The notes under the pieces: generated by a model
Databases searched by the model: none
Told to the model about the DNA's origin: nothing
What the model saw: only the letters and a program-made list of their open reading frames with translations
Made by a program: the position numbers and the translations under genes
DNA from: Azomonas macrocytogenes
GTDB lineage: Bacteria > Pseudomonadota > Gammaproteobacteria > Pseudomonadales > Pseudomonadaceae
Reading direction: 5' to 3'
DNA: 64,000 nucleotides
Assembly (NCBI RefSeq): GCF_014191985.1
Contig: NZ_JACHXI010000020.1
Span: forward strand, 1 to 64,000
In this document: positions 9,104-15,979 of the stretch, piece by piece
Layout of the letters: the number at the start of each line of letters is the position of its first letter
How positions within the stretch are numbered: position 1 is the stretch's first letter

Positions 9104-10393
9104 TCAGCTTGTTGGCTTGTATTTTCTGGCTAACAGGTCGATGACACGGTCGACTTCCGCTTCGTTGTTCAACAAACTCGGGGCCATCCGGGTAACTTGT
9201 CCGGCATCGCGCAAGACAGCATCGGCAATGATTTTATTATCGACGAGGTAGGCTCCCACTTCTTCTTGGTCTACATCTTTGACTCTGAAGAAGGTGAAGC
9301 CTGAAGACAGTTCCGGACTCAGAGGAGTTACCAGTTCAATATTCTTCAACTCTTGAAGACGCTGTTTGCAATAACTATTAAGGCTATGAATGCGCTCTTG
9401 AACGTCACCCTTGCCCAGTTGTAAATGCAGCTCAAATGCCTTGCTGACCGCCCAGCGATGTTCAAAGGCGTGATAGCCACCCGGGCTCATGAGTCCGGCA
9501 AAGTTGTTGCCCGGAGAGAAGGTTGCGAAGGTCGGGCTGATATCCTTCATTTCTTCTGAAGCCGCGCAAATGATTCCAGTGCCGCGCGCTCCGAACAGCC
9601 ATTTATGAGTGCCAGAAATAAAGAAGTCGCAGTTGAAGTCGGCGAAGGTGGCATTTTCGATGCCAAAACCATGTACCCCGTCGACGCAGAATAGAATGCG
9701 ATCATCGGCATCCCGGTTGCGATTCAATTCGCGTACGAGTTGGCCGATCTCGCCAATGGGCAGCTTGACACCACTGCTTGAATGCACCCAAGTAAGGCCA
9801 AGCACGCGGGTATTGGGACGGATGTTGCGTTTGATATCGTCCAATACTTCATCTGCCGAGACCTGATATGCATTTTTGAACAGGGGGATTTTACGAACCT
9901 GAGTGCCATCGCTCTGGGTCCGGAATTCCATCGCTTCATAGGCAGATGAGTGTTCGTGAGTACTGGTCAGGATTTCCTGGCCTTGCTTGATATGAATTCC
10001 CGTATAAACAAGCGAAAGCCCTTGTGTGGTGCTGCCGGTCAGGGCTATCTGACCGGGTTTGACGTCCAGATAGCGCCCAGCCCAGCTGCGTACTTCGTCA
10101 TCGAGGTTCCAGACGGTTTGCCGCTCATAATCCATTACCAGCCCGGGATTGGTATCCAACTGAGCCCGATAGCTTTCGATAGCATCGCGTACCGGTTTGG
10201 GATGTGAGGTGATGAGGAAGTTGGCGAAGTGTGCATAGCTCCAATCCAGTTGAAAAAGGTCGCGCAGCTTTACCCATTTATTGTCTGTTGTCCGGGATGT
10301 CTGGGTGGTAGCCGGAGCAGCGGCCAGGCTAGTGAGCGGAAGACTGGCGGTAAATATTCCGGCTTGTTTGAGAAATGTTCGGCGATCGCTCAT
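9104..10393 (-). CDS. pvdN: PvdN, Tat-exported PLP-dependent pyoverdine side-chain enzyme
   Basis: A 429-residue fold type I PLP enzyme (aminotransferase class V, isopenicillin N epimerase-like). The N-terminus MSDRRTFLKQAG is a twin-arginine signal, so the folded holoenzyme acts in the periplasm. The PLP-binding lysine lies in ISGTHKWLFGARG (~262), and the cofactor aspartate is in the CVDGVHGFG segment. Known PvdN converts the glutamate side chain on the pyoverdine chromophore to succinamide. It lies between pvdM (30 bp upstream) and pvdO on the same strand and is probably expressed from the PvdS box upstream of pvdM. Confidence 0.92.
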   Translation of the reverse strand: MSDRRTFLKQAGIFTASLPLTSLAAAPATTQTSRTTDNKWVKLRDLFQLDWSYAHFANFLITSHPKPVRDAIESYRAQLDTNPGLVMDYERQTVWNLDDEVRSWAGRYLDVKPGQIALTGSTTQGLSLVYTGIHIKQGQEILTSTHEHSSAYEAMEFRTQSDGTQVRKIPLFKNAYQVSADEVLDDIKRNIRPNTRVLGLTWVHSSSGVKLPIGEIGQLVRELNRNRDADDRILFCVDGVHGFGIENATFADFNCDFFISGTHKWLFGARGTGIICAASEEMKDISPTFATFSPGNNFAGLMSPGGYHAFEHRWAVSKAFELHLQLGKGDVQERIHSLNSYCKQRLQELKNIELVTPLSPELSSGFTFFRVKDVDQEEVGAYLVDNKIIADAVLRDAGQVTRMAPSLLNNEAEVDRVIDLLARKYKPTS

Positions 10394-10423
10394 AGGTATC
10401 TCATTGATGGATAGTGAGAAAAA

Positions 10424-11758
10424 TCAGGAAGAAGGTTTGGCTTGGTTCTGCACTTGCTCCCATACGCGCAGAAAGTTGCCTCCCCAAAGCTTGGCAATGT
10501 CCTCATTCGAATAACCGCGCTGAATGAGTGCAGCGGTCACGTTGCGAGTGTCGCCGACGTTTTCCCAATCGTTCACACCTCCGCCGTCGTTGAAGTCCGA
10601 GCTGATGCCAACGTGATTGATACCGATCTTCTTGACGGCATAGTCGATCGAATCGACGTACTGCTCCAAAGTGGCTGGTGGTTCCTGTCCCAGAACTTCA
10701 TAGAAAGGAGCGATGAATTCGCCGAATTTTTCCTCGGACCAGATGGAAAACACTGGATCGGTCGTCGTGCCCATCTGCGTCATATTTTGGATATCCGGCA
10801 GATCGAATCGGGCTCGCAATTCGTTCATTTTCTCGATGGTTTTTCGGGAAAATGGCTTGAGGTAATTGGAGTAGCCAACGATGTTCACGATCCCGCCGGT
10901 GTTCTTGATCCGTTGCAGATCCTCATCACTCAGATTGCGACGAATATCCATCAGGCCCCGTACGCCAGTGTGCGAGGCGATTACCGGGGCGGAAGTCAGT
11001 TCGGTAACTTGCTGGATGGCGTTGCTGGACATCTGCGAGACATCAATCACTACACCCAGCTCATTCAGTTTGTGAACAGCTTGTCTGCCCAGCTCGGACA
11101 ATCCGCCCAGTGCATCTGGGGTATCGCCCAGAAAAGGCAGTGGACGAGCGGAATCGGTCCAACTGTTATTGGCCACATAGCCAGGACCAAAAATACGTAC
11201 GCCTCGGGCTGCCCATTCATCGAGCTTGGACAAATCATCACCTAGGGGATAAGCGTTGAGCATGCTGATGATGATGGCGAATTTGCCTTCATGGACCAGG
11301 CGGCGAAGATCGTCTGGGGTATAGGCAATGCCAGCCTGATTAGGATAATCCCGGGCGATGCCGGTAATTATTCGATAGCGCACCTCAAGCTCGTTACGTA
11401 TGGCTTCAAGAGAGTTTGATGTGGGACGACGGGGGGGGCCTTCACCGTTCCAGAACTCTGGCCAAGACCAAATCGTCAAGGCCGCACCGCTCAGGCGGCC
11501 TCGCGCAGCCTTGACCAAATCGAATTGCGTATCGCCGTCACGATTGACTTCCTGGCCCTCGCTACCGAAATTCAGAGCAACATCAAGATGCCCATCCAAA
11601 CTGATGATTTGTTCCTGTAGCTCATTGGCTCTGCGCATGACACTCAATGGATAAGGGTGACTGGTTTTAAAAAAAAACCACCAAACCAGAAAAGCGGCAC
11701 CTGCAAGGATGAGCAGAAACAAAACGAATCTTTTACGAGTCACGTGAAGTATGGCCAT
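10424..11758 (-). CDS. pvdM: PvdM, membrane-anchored dipeptidase-family pyoverdine maturation protein
   Basis: A 444-residue member of the renal (membrane) dipeptidase family, M19. An N-terminal membrane anchor (~10-30, FVLFLLILAGAAFLVWWFFF) places the catalytic domain in the periplasm. Metal-binding elements typical of the family are visible: LDGHLDVALNFG near the start (HxD), ASHTGVRGL mid-protein, and NHVGISSDFNDGGG near the end. In Pseudomonas, PvdM is required for oxidation of ferribactin to dihydropyoverdine by PvdP. It is the first gene of pvdMNO and diverges from pvdP across a 161-bp gap that holds two PvdS boxes. Confidence 0.92.
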   Translation of the reverse strand: MAILHVTRKRFVLFLLILAGAAFLVWWFFFKTSHPYPLSVMRRANELQEQIISLDGHLDVALNFGSEGQEVNRDGDTQFDLVKAARGRLSGAALTIWSWPEFWNGEGPPRRPTSNSLEAIRNELEVRYRIITGIARDYPNQAGIAYTPDDLRRLVHEGKFAIIISMLNAYPLGDDLSKLDEWAARGVRIFGPGYVANNSWTDSARPLPFLGDTPDALGGLSELGRQAVHKLNELGVVIDVSQMSSNAIQQVTELTSAPVIASHTGVRGLMDIRRNLSDEDLQRIKNTGGIVNIVGYSNYLKPFSRKTIEKMNELRARFDLPDIQNMTQMGTTTDPVFSIWSEEKFGEFIAPFYEVLGQEPPATLEQYVDSIDYAVKKIGINHVGISSDFNDGGGVNDWENVGDTRNVTAALIQRGYSNEDIAKLWGGNFLRVWEQVQNQAKPSS

Positions 11759-11811
11759 GGTGCTCTCGAAGCATGGATAAACAGGCTGGTTAATGCCGGC
11801 ACTTTGGGATA

Positions 11812-11835
11812 ACGAACCTGTCTAGAAAGAATTTA
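11812..11835 (-). promoter_or_regulatory. Iron-starvation (PvdS) box for pvdMNO
   Basis: On the minus strand this reads TAAAT (11835-11831), exactly 16 bases, then CGT (11814-11812). It matches the published PvdS consensus TAAAT-N16-CGT without mismatch, and lies 54 bp upstream of the pvdM start. Confidence 0.88.
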
Positions 11836-11842
11836 GATACCT

Positions 11843-11866
11843 TAAATTCGGCTGAAGACCCTTCGT
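11843..11866 (+). promoter_or_regulatory. Iron-starvation (PvdS) box for pvdP
   Basis: TAAAT at 11843-11847, 16 bases, then CGT at 11864-11866: a perfect match to the PvdS consensus on the plus strand, 53 bp upstream of the pvdP start. Its upstream end is only 7 bp from the opposing box for pvdMNO. Confidence 0.88.
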
Positions 11867-11919
11867 TCTTGCTGCAAGGCTCGTAGGACTATCGAGCGTA
11901 AGGACGGCATGCAGCGCAG

Positions 11920-13542
11920 ATGAAGTTTTCTCGACGAGGGTTTGTAACTGGTTTGGCGATAGCGGGAGTCGCGGGGATACCTGCAGGTCTCTACGTTCGG
12001 CAACAGGTACTGGAAGCGGAGGAAAAAGAGTTGGCTTCTGACGAGCCTTCCGTTTCACCTCCTCCATTAAATGACTCGTTGTTGGCAGGACGTCTTATCG
12101 GCATCTGGGATTTTCGTCTGTTGGAGGGGGCGGCAGATTTTCCGGAAATTCCAAATGAAAGAGCTGAGCTGCTATTGGATATTGGCCCAGGAGGGCGATC
12201 ATTGACCGGACGTTTGGGGCAACGTCCTTTCAAAGAGCAAACATTGTTTAATGTATATGGCGAGGTAGTAGCCAGCAAACTGCCGCAATTGCGTTGGAAA
12301 TTATCTGACCGGCAAGGCAACGCTTATGAGTGCACTGCAACTGTGGATCACCTATGGGGAGGCTGGAGCAACGGAGGTGGTGGCGCAACGCTAAATGGTC
12401 GTCTACACCGTCTGGGTGTGCAGCCAGGGTTTTCTGCGGCTCAGGCTACGTTTGTAGCTAACCGCCTTCCTTTTATAGAAGCCCGCGAGCAGCTTACCTA
12501 CGCACCTGAACTGCATCGCTGGCTGATTTCACCAGGACAACGTTTGTATCACCAGCTCTGGCATGCCTCACGGGACAAGTGGCATCGTCTTAGCGACGAG
12601 CGACGCCAGGCATTACGCGGGCTTGGATGGCAGCCGGGGCCGGTCAAGCATGAACGTGATGCACGGGGCAAACATCGGCATAAAAATGGTTCCGGCGAAG
12701 ATTTTCTGTTCATGCATCGCGACATGATTCAGCGCGCGCGAAGCTTGCAGGATTTGCCTTCGTGGACCAGCTTGCCGGCGCCGCGGCCTTATATCGGTCA
12801 TGGCGTGGACGCGTTTGTCCGCTACGTGGAAAACGCTAATGGTTATTCCGTACCGCCTACCTGGGAAATTCCCGGTGATGACGCGTTCAATAAATGGCTG
12901 TTCGATGTGAAAAGCAGCGAAGGATTTTACGGCAATTTTCAGTTATGGGAAGCGCAATACCAGGACCCTCAATATCTCAGCACATTGTGCCTGGCGGAGT
13001 TGGGTTCCCATATTGAGCTGGGCATCCATGACTGGCTGCATATGTGCTGGGCTTCGATTGGTCGCGATCCTACCAGCGGCTTGCCGATGCCTGGCTCTCG
13101 CAGCATGACGGATTTTTCCGAGCGCTGGTTCCGTGCGGAGAATGACTATCTCGGCGATGCGTTTTCCTCGCATGTCAATCCGGTGTTTTGGCGGTTTCAT
13201 GGTTGGATCGATGATCGTATCGAAGACTGGTTTCTTGCCCATGAGCAAGCGCATCCCGGCGAGGTCAAGCGAGCCGTGGTGAACGGCGTACCTTGGTTCG
13301 CCCCCGGGCCATGGGTGAAGCTTGCCGAGCCATGGATCGGTCCGGCGAAAGAAGGATGTGGCGCCTGGTTGCATAGCAATGGAGGCGGTTCGGACATCGG
13401 CATGCTTGATCTTGAAACCATGAAGCTAGCCTTGCGCCTCGTTTTTAGCGAAGAGGAAGAGGCAGATCGCTTATCCAAGCGTGTATCGCGTCGGCCTTGG
13501 TATGGACGCTATTTGGCGCCAGGTCCATCTTCTTTGTTGTGA
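11920..13542 (+). CDS. pvdP: PvdP tyrosinase, pyoverdine chromophore formation
   Basis: A 540-residue periplasmic copper tyrosinase specific to pyoverdine maturation. The N-terminus MKFSRRGFVTGLAIAG is a Tat signal. The first half forms a beta-barrel-like regulatory domain (~60-180). The C-terminal half holds histidine-rich segments that would ligate the two coppers: LYHQLWHASRDKWHRL, FLFMHRDMI, the IELGIHDWLHMCW region and FWRFHGWIDDRIEDW. It oxidises the D-Tyr/diaminobutyrate part of ferribactin to form the fluorescent dihydroxyquinoline chromophore. The arrangement divergent from pvdMNO is the one found in P. aeruginosa. The opmQ-pvdRT efflux genes that follow in P. aeruginosa are not here; the transposon remnant and htpG follow instead. 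Confidence 0.93.
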   Translation: MKFSRRGFVTGLAIAGVAGIPAGLYVRQQVLEAEEKELASDEPSVSPPPLNDSLLAGRLIGIWDFRLLEGAADFPEIPNERAELLLDIGPGGRSLTGRLGQRPFKEQTLFNVYGEVVASKLPQLRWKLSDRQGNAYECTATVDHLWGGWSNGGGGATLNGRLHRLGVQPGFSAAQATFVANRLPFIEAREQLTYAPELHRWLISPGQRLYHQLWHASRDKWHRLSDERRQALRGLGWQPGPVKHERDARGKHRHKNGSGEDFLFMHRDMIQRARSLQDLPSWTSLPAPRPYIGHGVDAFVRYVENANGYSVPPTWEIPGDDAFNKWLFDVKSSEGFYGNFQLWEAQYQDPQYLSTLCLAELGSHIELGIHDWLHMCWASIGRDPTSGLPMPGSRSMTDFSERWFRAENDYLGDAFSSHVNPVFWRFHGWIDDRIEDWFLAHEQAHPGEVKRAVVNGVPWFAPGPWVKLAEPWIGPAKEGCGAWLHSNGGGSDIGMLDLETMKLALRLVFSEEEEADRLSKRVSRRPWYGRYLAPGPSSLL

Positions 13543-13637
13543 TGGCGTAGTTCACGGCTCGGGTTGCTGGTCGAGCGTTGATGGCGCATGAGCATCAGCG
13601 TGACCCGTCCCTCGGTGTTCCAGTGCAGGATCTGTGC
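13543..13637. other. Short spacer between pvdP and the transposon remnant
   Basis: No complete gene. On the minus strand one frame reads AQILHWNTEGRVTLMLMR, which might be the C-terminal end of a decayed gene, but I do not recognise it. Confidence 0.3.
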
Positions 13638-13642
13638 TTGTC
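13638..13642. repeat. Target-site duplication, left copy (TTGTC)
   Basis: TTGTC abuts the outer end of the left terminal repeat at 13643 and is repeated at 15866-15870 directly after the right repeat. A 5-bp duplication is the hallmark of Tn3-family insertion. Confidence 0.9.
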
Positions 13643-13680
13643 GGGGTCGTCTCAGAAAACGGATCGCAAAGTACGCTAAG
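13643..13680 (+). repeat. Tn3-family left terminal inverted repeat
   Basis: 38 bp beginning GGGGTCGTCTCAGAAAACGG and ending TACGCTAAG, the conserved Tn3-family style of terminus. It is identical in inverted orientation to 15828-15865. It overlaps the 3' end of tnpR. Confidence 0.93.
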
Positions 13681-14233
13681 CGTGCGCTGAGGCCGGTATC
13701 CAGCGGTACAGCGTAGGAATGGACACACCTAGGTTCTTGGCCACGTCCTTGGGTGGGACGCCGCTGGCCAGCAGCTTCTTGGCCGACTCGATCTTGCTGT
13801 CGGTCATCTTGGGCTTGCGGCCGCCTTTGCGGCCGAGCTGCCGGGCGACTTCCAGCCCGGCGCGGGTGCGCTCGACGGTCAGCTCGCGCTCCATTTCGGC
13901 GAGGTTGGCCATGACGTGGAAGAAGAACCGGCCTGATGGCGTGCCGGTGTCGATGGCGTCGGTCAGGCTCCTGAACTGCACGCCTTGCTTGTGCAACTCG
14001 CCAACCAGATCGACCAGTTGCTTGACGCTGCGGCCCAGTCGATCTAGCTTCCAGACCACCAGGGTATCGCCTTCGCGCAGCATCTCCAGCGCCCTGGCCA
14101 GGCCGGGGCGATCGGCCCGCGTGCCGCTCACCTTATCCTCGAAAACCTTCTGGCATCCGGTCCTGGTCAGAGCTTCGCGCTGCAACTCGAGGTTCTGGTC
14201 CTGCGTCGAGACGCGCGCATAGCCGATCAACAT
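13676..14233 (-). CDS. tnpR: TnpR serine resolvase of Tn3-family transposon
   Basis: A 185-residue small serine recombinase. MLIGYARVSTQDQN contains the catalytic serine (~9) and the YARVS motif. VVWKLDRLGRS holds the conserved arginines, and FFFHVMANLAEMERELTVERT forms the long E-helix. A helix-turn-helix DNA-binding domain (GVPPKDVAKNLGVSIPTLYRW) closes the protein. It would resolve transposition cointegrates at the element's res site. The gene appears intact although the transposase is not. Its stop lies inside the left terminal repeat, and its start overlaps the end of the small ORF upstream. Confidence 0.95.
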   Translation of the reverse strand: MLIGYARVSTQDQNLELQREALTRTGCQKVFEDKVSGTRADRPGLARALEMLREGDTLVVWKLDRLGRSVKQLVDLVGELHKQGVQFRSLTDAIDTGTPSGRFFFHVMANLAEMERELTVERTRAGLEVARQLGRKGGRKPKMTDSKIESAKKLLASGVPPKDVAKNLGVSIPTLYRWIPASAHA

Positions 14234-14388
14234 GGCTTGTCTCTCGCCCGGTCGATGTGTGCCTGCATCGCTCGCATGACTTCTTCGTGCCTGTATGACC
14301 GGGCGTTGGGATCGTCGGCTTCCTGCAGGGCTTCCTCGGCGATCTGTGACCAGGCGCTGGCCAGCGCCTCGATGCTGGACGTGCTCAT
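14227..14388 (-). CDS. Small hypothetical protein of the transposon (53 aa)
   Basis: A 53-residue, mostly helical acidic protein (MSTSSIEALASAWSQIAE at its start) with no function I recognise. Its ATG overlaps the TGA of the preceding ORF (ATGA) and its 3' end overlaps the tnpR start by 7 bp, so the three are probably translationally coupled. This supports it being a real transposon gene. Confidence 0.6.
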   Translation of the reverse strand: MSTSSIEALASAWSQIAEEALQEADDPNARSYRHEEVMRAMQAHIDRARDKPC

Positions 14389-14711
14389 TTGCTCATCCAC
14401 TTGCGTAGCAGGCGCTTTTTCAGGGAAGCGCGCTCTTGCGGGTTGCATCCCTTGCGGTTGGCGATGCGATCCTCCGTTGCGACCTGACGCTTGAGGGGCC
14501 AGTAGGAGCGGCCGTCCTTGCCCATCGACCAGACATTGCTGACCTGGTTTTCCAGCAGGGTCAGATGGGCGTCCAAAGTGTCCGGCGATGTACTGGCCAG
14601 CGCAGTGCGCTCACGGGTTCGCCAGCGCTGATGCCAGAGCTTCTTGTCCTCGCGCTCGCTGCGGCAAGTCGTGTGGCCCACGATAGGCGTTTTGCGTCGG
14701 CTACGGCTCAT
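14385..14711 (-). CDS. Hypothetical basic protein of the transposon (108 aa)
   Basis: A 108-residue basic protein starting MSRSRRKTPIVGHTTCRSE, rich in Arg/Lys and Trp. I do not assign a function. The start at 14711 gives the conserved-looking MSRSRRKTP beginning; an upstream in-frame ATG at 14729 is less likely. It overlaps the next small ORF by the ATGA arrangement. It could be a nucleic-acid-binding accessory protein by charge alone. Confidence 0.55.
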   Translation of the reverse strand: MSRSRRKTPIVGHTTCRSEREDKKLWHQRWRTRERTALASTSPDTLDAHLTLLENQVSNVWSMGKDGRSYWPLKRQVATEDRIANRKGCNPQERASLKKRLLRKWMSK

Positions 14712-14733
14712 GATTCGGTGCTCCCTCACACAT

Positions 14734-14867
14734 TCAGGACTGACCCCATGCCTCGATGGTCAGCACTGGGTCGGGCAGACAGGCGGCGATCCTGTCAGGG
14801 GGCTGCACGCATCGGTTGCGGCCTGCTGCATATGGTCAAGGTAGTCAGGCAGACGGTTCTCGCTCAT
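14734..14867 (-). pseudogene. hepT: hepT (HEPN toxin), truncated remnant
   Basis: Begins with an ATG overlapping the mntA stop (ATGA), as in intact mntA-hepT operons. The first 22 codons (MSENRLPDYLDHMQQAATDA and following) look like a genuine HEPN-domain (DUF86) N-terminus. The frame then runs into unrelated residues and stops at 14760. A second frame over the same bases reads LPDPVLTIEAWGQS to a stop at 14734, probably the tail of whatever lay on the other side of a deletion. The catalytic RX4-6H motif of HEPN toxins is missing, so no toxin can be made. Confidence 0.75.
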
Positions 14868-15154
14868 ACCGGCCGAGCCTCCGCGAGTATCTTGGCCCGG
14901 AACTTCGCTGGCAGGTCGGCGGGAGTGAGCAGATCGACGTGGACGCCGAGCAGCGATTCCAGCTCGTCTTGCAGGCCGCCCAAGTCGAACAGCGTCGCGC
15001 CGGGCAGCGCATCGACCAGCAGGTCGAGATCGCTACCGTCCCGGTCGGTGCCATGCAGCACCGAACCGAAGACGCGCGGGTTGGCCACCCGGAAGCGGCT
15101 CGCCGCTTCGCGGACGGCACTTCGCTTGAGCTCAAGCACGAGCGAGGGGCGCAT
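14864..15154 (-). CDS. mntA: MNT-type minimal nucleotidyltransferase antitoxin (MntA), orphaned
   Basis: A 96-98-residue nucleotidyltransferase of the MNT family. The signature GSVLHGTDRDGSDLDLLVD contains the GS motif and the DxD metal-binding pair. In MntA-HepT toxin-antitoxin modules this enzyme AMPylates the HEPN toxin. The start at 15154 is chosen because GGAAAG lies 5 bases upstream; the ATG at 15160 has the same site too close. Its partner hepT, overlapping downstream, is destroyed, so the gene is either a relic or could neutralise a related toxin elsewhere. It diverges from tnpA. Confidence 0.85.
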   Translation of the reverse strand: MRPSLVLELKRSAVREAASRFRVANPRVFGSVLHGTDRDGSDLDLLVDALPGATLFDLGGLQDELESLLGVHVDLLTPADLPAKFRAKILAEARPV

Positions 15155-15196
15155 GGGCATCTTTCCGTTATCGAAACCCGTTGAGATGCTAGGTTA

Positions 15197-15231
15197 TCGA
15201 GAATAGTGTTTCAAGAAACATTTTCGAGAAT
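15197..15231. promoter_or_regulatory. Palindrome with flanking direct repeats between mntA and tnpA (candidate operator or res subsite)
   Basis: A 14-bp palindrome TGTTTCAAGAAACA (two-base centre AA) at 15207-15220 is flanked by direct repeats TCGAGAAT at 15197-15204 and 15224-15231. It sits in the divergent gap between mntA and tnpA, where an autoregulatory operator or a resolution subsite would be expected. The sequence alone does not say which. Confidence 0.5.
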
Positions 15232-15314
15232 GGCAATGCCTTGATTTCCCGTGCCGTGCCGGAGGTCTTGGCGGGCTTGTCGTAAACCTACGCTTTCAAG
15301 AAGAAGGAGACTGC

Positions 15315-15832
15315 ATGCCCCGCCGTTCGATCCTGTCCGTCACCGAGCGCGAAAGCCTGCTAGCGTTGCCGGACACCAAGGACGAGTTGATCCGTCATTA
15401 CACGTTTAGCGAAACCGACCTCTCCATCATCCGGCAACGACGAGGCCCCGCCAACCGGCTAGGCTTCGCTGTGCAGCTCTACTACATGCGTTATCCCGGT
15501 GTGATGCTCGCGGTGCGCGCAACGCCCTGGCTCGCGAGGTGTTCTTCAACCGCCAGGGCGAAATCCGCGACCGCAGTTTCGAGCAGCAGCGCTACCGGGC
15601 CAGCGGCCTCAACCTGGTGACGGCCGCCATCGTGCTGTGGAACACGGTCTACCTGGAGCGAGCTACCCACGCCTTGCGCAACCACAGCCAAACCGCCGAT
15701 GACACCCTGTTGTAGTACCTGTCACCGCTGGGCTGGGAGCACATCAACCTGAGCGAGGATTACCTCTGGCGTAACAGCGCCAAGATCGGCGTTGGTAAGT
15801 TCAGGCCGCTACGGCCGCTGCAACCGGCTTAG
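15315..15832 (+). pseudogene. tnpA: tnpA, Tn3-family transposase reduced to its two ends
   Basis: The first ~68 codons ([20 protein letters not shown] to YPGVMLAV) are the Tn3-family TnpA N-terminus. Around 15515 the reading switches by a frameshift into [18 protein letters not shown] and on to the family's C-terminus LRPLQPA at 15832. Roughly 800 internal codons, including the DDE catalytic residues, are gone. The C-terminal piece also has an in-frame TAG at 15713, where a CAG is expected. The start has a good AAGGAGA site. No functional transposase can be produced. Confidence 0.9.
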
Positions 15833-15865
15833 CGTACTTTGCGATCCGTTTTCTGAGACGACCCC
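15828..15865 (-). repeat. Tn3-family right terminal inverted repeat
   Basis: Exact 38-bp inverted copy of 13643-13680. It overlaps the last codons of the tnpA remnant. Confidence 0.93.
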
Positions 15866-15870
15866 TTGTC
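15866..15870. repeat. Target-site duplication, right copy (TTGTC)
   Basis: Matches 13638-13642 exactly. The sigma-32 promoter of htpG begins 26 bp further on. Confidence 0.9.
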
Positions 15871-15895
15871 TTGCGCCTAATGTGTATCTGTCGCT

Positions 15896-15923
15896 CTTGA
15901 AATCTGGTATCGGATCCCCATTT
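15896..15923 (+). promoter_or_regulatory. Sigma-32 heat-shock promoter of htpG
   Basis: CTTGAAA at 15896-15902, a 13-bp spacer, then CCCCATTT at 15916-15923. This matches the RpoH consensus (CTTGAAA, 11-16 bp, CCCCATNT) essentially perfectly, and lies 57 bp upstream of the htpG start. Confidence 0.9.
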
Positions 15924-15979
15924 CGCTGGAACCGCCGCCAAAGCGGCCTCTGCCATTAACGATATGGAGTCTGATTACC

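Larger units (their letters stand above)
13643..15865. mobile_element. Defective Tn3-family transposon (2,223 bp)
   Basis: Bounded by perfect 38-bp inverted repeats and a 5-bp TTGTC target duplication. Contents in order: tnpR (minus), two small coupled ORFs (minus), a destroyed hepT and an intact mntA (minus), a control region with a palindrome, and a tnpA reduced to its first ~70 and last ~100 codons (plus). The tnpR/cargo versus tnpA divergence with toxin-antitoxin genes next to the resolution region matches a layout known in Tn3-family elements. With tnpA gutted it can only move if a related transposase acts in trans on its intact ends. The intact duplication means it landed here as a unit and has not been rearranged at its borders. 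Confidence 0.92.

Noticed and set aside
14436..15206. A 256-codon plus-strand frame across the transposon cargo
   Set aside because: Antisense to mntA and the small ORFs; translation is Ser/Arg-rich nonsense with no motif.
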